A stretch of 64,000 nt of DNA from Onthophagus taurus (taxonomy: Eukaryota > Arthropoda > Insecta > Coleoptera > Scarabaeidae). The notes beneath the pieces were generated by a model. The model ran no database searches. It was given only the letters and a program-made list of their open reading frames with translations, and was not told where the DNA came from. Shown piece by piece: positions 60,401 to 64,000 of the stretch (the stretch's first letter is position 1; every line of letters begins with the position of its first letter). The translations under genes were made by a program, and so were the position numbers. The stretch spans positions 16,127,501 to 16,191,500 of the forward strand of contig NC_091966.1 of the NCBI RefSeq assembly GCF_036711975.1, written 5' to 3'.

Positions 60401-60769
60401 TTTTGTTCTTATCCGAAGTCGGCTTATTCTTTCGTTAATTGCTTGAAAATCTCCAATTCACATAATCAATTATTCTTCTAGTTATCACTATTTTTGTAGA
60501 TTACGCCTTTCTCAAAACTTTTCTAAACGTTAGGATTCGTTTCGCTTCATTCACCTTTTTGTATGTAACATTAGGATGGATATTAAAAAGTTTTTGGGCG
60601 GTGGCATAACGTTATACCGCGTTTTCTACTATTCTTAAATTTAATTTTCGACAACCTATTAAATCAGATTCTATTAAAATAAATTCCAGTCCATTACTGT
60701 AAGTTAAAATACTATTAATAATTTGGGTTAAAGTACAATGATGAATTAATGAGAAACTAATCTGGACGG

Positions 60770-60930
60770 TATTTTACTAATATTAGCACATCTTGCGCGG
60801 GAAGCGACTAAACGTGTTTTACGCGGATTTTAACATCTTTAGCGGGAAGCGACTAAACTGGTTTTGCATGGTATTGATGCCCGCTACACGGTAAGACTTT
60901 GGCGGCAAGATGTGTTAAAGTAAAAATATA
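60770..60930. repeat. Fold-back with duplicated GCGGGAAGCGACTAAAC
   Basis: TTAGCACATCTTGC near 60783 returns inverted as GCAAGATGTGTTAA near 60906. Between them, GCGGGAAGCGACTAAAC occurs twice (about 60798 and 60841). It is markedly richer in GC than its flanks. It lies between the LINE and the ARMC5-like 3' end; likely a MITE. Confidence 0.5.
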
Positions 60931-61015
60931 AACCACAACATTTTAATCTTATTTATTAATCATAATCCTCAAATAATTCCATCAATATGTACAAAGATGA
61001 TATTATAAATGCGAT

Positions 61016-62376
61016 TCACGCCATAAACCTAGATAATAGCTTAGATATATCATCAACTAATTGTTCATTATAATTTAACTCGATTAAGTTCCGAAAAATA
61101 TTAAAACGTTCGAAATCCATCATTTTATAAGTAAGCGCAAACACCACGCATTCGACTCTCAAAATATTCGTTCTCGATTCAACAGACCATTGGTAAATAA
61201 TCGGCATTGATTCTTGGTTCATATAAATATACTCAACGCACTCAGTTAAATACACGTGTAAATCTGGTAATAAAAACCGATCAGTCATTTCCAATAACTC
61301 CAACATTATTTCTAAATCCAATTTCACGTAGATTTCATCACGTTTAAAACGTAAAAGAAGTAATAAACCTTTAAATGCCGCTGATTTAGTTCCAACCATG
61401 TTTACTTTGCGTTCAATCGATTCCTTGAAATTTCCATAAAGTAATCCTTGAAAATAATCACTTTGCGTGCTTAAAAATTTCCGATCAGCTGGAACTAATT
61501 CTTCGCTATCTTCAAATTCAAAAAGCGTTAAATCTTCCGGTTCGATATCATCGGTTTTCATGGAATAATCATCGGGTTTTAATACTTGAACATATTTCAA
61601 ATTGAGATTGCCTTTAGGAATTTTACGTATGTATGGAATATAAGATGTAGCTAAAAGATGCAAACTTGTAATAATCCCTTGCGTTACGTCAGTCTTATTC
61701 ACAGCGCTCATTATCGTTTTTAAACCATCGCAGTACATCATTAAATTTCTTAATAAACTCTTTGAATTTATCAAGTACGAAGCGCAGATGGCAACCTTTA
61801 ATTTTAATTCGGAATCTGATATGATTAAAATACGCGTAATTTTGCATTTTCCTAATTCGGAAACCGCTAAAACTTTTAAATAACGCAAAATATTTTCAGC
61901 TACCATTGATAAATGATTACAAATCGTACATGTTAATGTACTATGTATTGTTGTTGTCTTACTATAAATGTTAGAAATTAAATCCGTTTCAATCAAAGGA
62001 ATCAGAAAATCTTGATGCCTAAAAATAATTTTTTTAATAAAATAAGTATCAATTATTTGTTTAAATTACTTTAATAGTGTTTCTAAAACTAAAGATGGAG
62101 ATGGATGTAATTTTTCTGAACCAATCCATAAATTAATAAGGATTATTATTAATTTTGGGTTGTATATTTCTGTAGGGACCGGCTTAGTTCTTGAATAACC
62201 ACAAATTAAGGTGTTAATTTCGTTGATTAATTCGGTTAACGTTCTTGAGATGGGAGGAGTTTCTTCTTCAGATGCTGAATCGTATATTCCACTTGCTTCC
62301 AGTGATCTCAAACTTTGAACTTCTATATCTTCTGTATCGCTACATACAGGAGAATAATTATCTGAATCACATATAT
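61016..62376 (-). CDS. ARMC5: ARMC5-like ARM/BTB protein, last two exons (5' part outside window)
   Basis: Exon 62376-62070 (307 bases) joins exon 62018-61016 (1,003 bases) through a 51-bp GT-AG intron with agreeing phase, giving about 435 residues to a TGA stop. The first exon begins with an acceptor (TTTTCAG), so upstream exons must exist beyond base 64000 or in the repeat-filled interval. The product has helical ARM-like segments (KITRILIISDSELKLKVAIC, SLLRNLMMYCDGLKTIM), an acidic linker, then a BTB fold (VPADRKFLSTQSDYFQGLLY), and a long C-terminal helical part. This ARM-then-BTB order is that of ARMC5, a substrate adaptor for CUL3 that targets RNA polymerase II subunits in mammals. The plus-strand AATAAA complement near 60951 may be its poly(A) signal. 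Confidence 0.85.
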
Positions 62377-62508
62377 CTGAAAAATAAAATATGTTAGTTG
62401 TGTAGAAACTATAAAAATTTAAAGATTTTGTGATGTAAATGTTCAGTCATGAGTTGTAATAAAAAAGAAAAGAGGATGTGACGAGTACTATTCCTAATAG
62501 GTATATAA

Positions 62509-62661
62509 CAGTGTTGTCCACTAATTTTTGATCAAGATCGATTTTTTATATAAATGTCTTGCCAAGATCGACCGAATCTTCCTTTTTTGTTGCTCTGAGG
62601 CCCAGATATAGATATTTCAGATTCATGATTTTTTTGGCAATCGACGTTATGGTCACCACTG
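62509..62661 (-). mobile_element. hAT-derived MITE, internally deleted relative of 5703-6957
   Basis: 153 bp. The left end CAGTGTTGTCCACTAATTTT matches the right end of the hAT at 6957, and the right end (read inward CAGTGGTGACCATAACGTCG) matches its left end, including AATCATGAATCTGAAATATC. So it is the two termini joined, in the opposite orientation. The 8-bp flanks GTATATAA and ATTTAGAG do not match. It lies in the intron upstream of the last two ARMC5-like exons. Confidence 0.85.
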
Positions 62662-64000
62662 ATTTAGAGCTTATAAATAAAAAATGGTAATAATTGGGTT
62701 CAATCTTGTTATGGATCTAGTCTTTATCGCCCATTACTAATGTTTTATGTATAAAAAGTTTTTCTCCATCGCTTTTAGTTTTTGAGTTATGATTGAGTTA
62801 ATTTTCGAAAATCAACAATTTTGATGTTTAATCGATTTAGAGCTTATAAATAAAAAATAGTAACAATTGGGTTCAATGTTATTATGGATTTAGTATTTAT
62901 GGACCATTACTACGGTTTTATGTATAAAAAGTTTTTCTCCATCGCTTTTAGTTTTTGAGTTATAGTTGAGTTAATTTTCGAAAATCAACAATTTTAATGT
63001 TTAATCGGTTGAGAGCTTATAAATAAAAAATGGTAATAATTGGGTTCAATCTTTTTATGGATCTAGTCTTTATGGCCCATTACTAAGGTTTTATATATAA
63101 AAAGTTTTTCTCCATCGCTTTTAATTTTTGAGTTATGATTGAGTTAATTTTCGAAAATCAACAATTTTGATGTTTAATCGATTTAGAGCTTATAAATAAA
63201 AAATAGTAACAATTGGGTTCAATCTTATTATGGATTTAGTCTTTATGGCCCATTACTACGGTTTTATGTATAAAAAGTTTTTCTCCATCGCTTTTAGTTT
63301 TTGAGTTATGATTGAGTTGATTTTCGAAAATCAACAATTTTGATGTTTAATCGGTTTAGAGCTTATAAATAAAAAATAGTAATAATTGGGTTCAATCTTA
63401 TTATGGATTTAGTCTTTATGGTCCATTATTACGGTTTTATGTATAAAAAGTTTTTCTCCATCGCTTTTAGTTTTTGAGTTATGATTGAGTTAATTTTCGA
63501 AAATCAACAATTTTAATGTTTAATCGGTTGAGAGCTTATAAATAAAAAATGGTAATAATTGGGTTCAATCGTTTTATGGATCTAGTCTTTATGGTCCATT
63601 ACTAAGGTTTTATGTATAAAAAATATTTCCCCATCGCTTTTAGTTTTTGAGTTATGATTGAGTTAATTTTCGAAAATCAACAATTTTGATGTTTAATCGA
63701 TTTAGAGCTTATAAATAAAAAATAGTAACAATTGGGTTCAATCTTATTATGGATTTAGCCTTTATGGCCCATTACTACGGTTTTATGTATAAAAAGTTTT
63801 TCTCCATCGCTTTTAGTTTATGAGTTATGATTGAGTTAATTTTCGAAAATTAACAATTTTGATGTTTAATCGGTTTAGAGCTTATAAATAAAAAATAGTA
63901 ATAATTGGGTTCAATCTTATTATGGATTTAGTCTTTATGGTCCATTACTACGGTTTTATGTATAAAAAGTTTTTCTCCATCGCTTTTAGTTTTTGAGTTA
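62661..64000 (+). repeat. 173-bp satellite array with trimeric higher-order structure
   Basis: Monomer starts at 62661, 62834, 63007, 63180, 63353, 63526, 63699 and 63872: exactly 173 bp each, about 7.7 copies, running off the window. Diagnostic variants sort the monomers into A (GGTTGAGAGC, ATGGATCTAG, ACTAAGG), B (CGATTTAGAGC, AGTAACAATT) and C (CGGTTTAGAGC, AGTAATAATT). The order from 63007 is A-B-C-A-B-C, a 519-bp higher-order unit. The first two monomers are A-like and a B/C hybrid. Non-coding. Confidence 0.93.

Noticed and set aside
1-64000. CRISPR arrays, operons, riboswitches or prophage
   Set aside because: The window is clearly eukaryotic; the only regular array is the 173-bp satellite, which has no spacer structure.

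Overview
This window reads as AT-rich nuclear DNA from an insect, possibly a beetle, although order and species cannot be fixed from the sequence. The signs are spliced animal genes with short GT-AG introns, and a dense load of arthropod mobile elements: non-LTR elements with RNase H, Penelope-like, gypsy, copia, mariner/Tc1, hAT, piggyBac, PIF/Harbinger and P-superfamily. I see no prokaryotic operons, rRNA, tRNA or CRISPR.

Four host genes are supported, all on the minus strand. (1) A TopBP1/Mus101 orthologue (16546 to 1232) rebuilds as ten exons with every splice phase consistent, giving about 1,282 residues. It is a BRCT scaffold of the ATR checkpoint and replication initiation. Its introns 4 and 8 are each about 5.5 kb and packed with dead transposons. 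(2) LITAF-like gene A (22393 to 21913) has three exons. (3) LITAF-like gene B (38503 to 35100) has the same three-exon phase pattern, but a 2.9-kb first intron holding a Penelope-like element and a non-LTR element. (4) The 3' part of an ARMC5-like ARM/BTB gene (62376 to 61016) continues beyond the right edge.

A fifth reading frame sits inside a transposon. At 18.3-20.2 kb a short P-superfamily element encodes an uninterrupted four-exon, 257-residue protein: a THAP DNA-binding domain, a leucine-zipper-like coil and the start of the P transposase. It ends where the catalytic region has been deleted, the same architecture as the Drosophila KP repressor.

Layout. 0-1 kb: LINE tail. 1.2-16.5 kb: TopBP1; intron 8 holds a LINE carrying three later insertions (Penelope-like, mariner-like, and a hAT with a perfect 8-bp target duplication), and intron 4 holds piggyBac, mariner and LINE remnants. 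16.5-21.6 kb: repeats, the THAP element and fold-back MITEs. 21.9-22.4 kb: LITAF A. 22.5-35 kb: repeats, an almost complete mariner, a 1.5-kb inverted repeat, a PIF/Harbinger fragment and odd exon-like modules. 35.1-38.5 kb: LITAF B. 38.6-46 kb: a TIR shell with gypsy inside, a triplicated copia integrase segment and a Tc1. 46-54.7 kb: repeats and a mariner with about 490-bp TIRs. 54.7-60.4 kb: an RTE-type LINE (minus) abutting a younger CR1/Jockey-like LINE (plus). 61-62.4 kb: ARMC5-like. 62.5 kb to the end: a hAT-derived MITE whose last base is where a 173-bp satellite begins; the satellite is arranged as A-B-C trimers of 519 bp.
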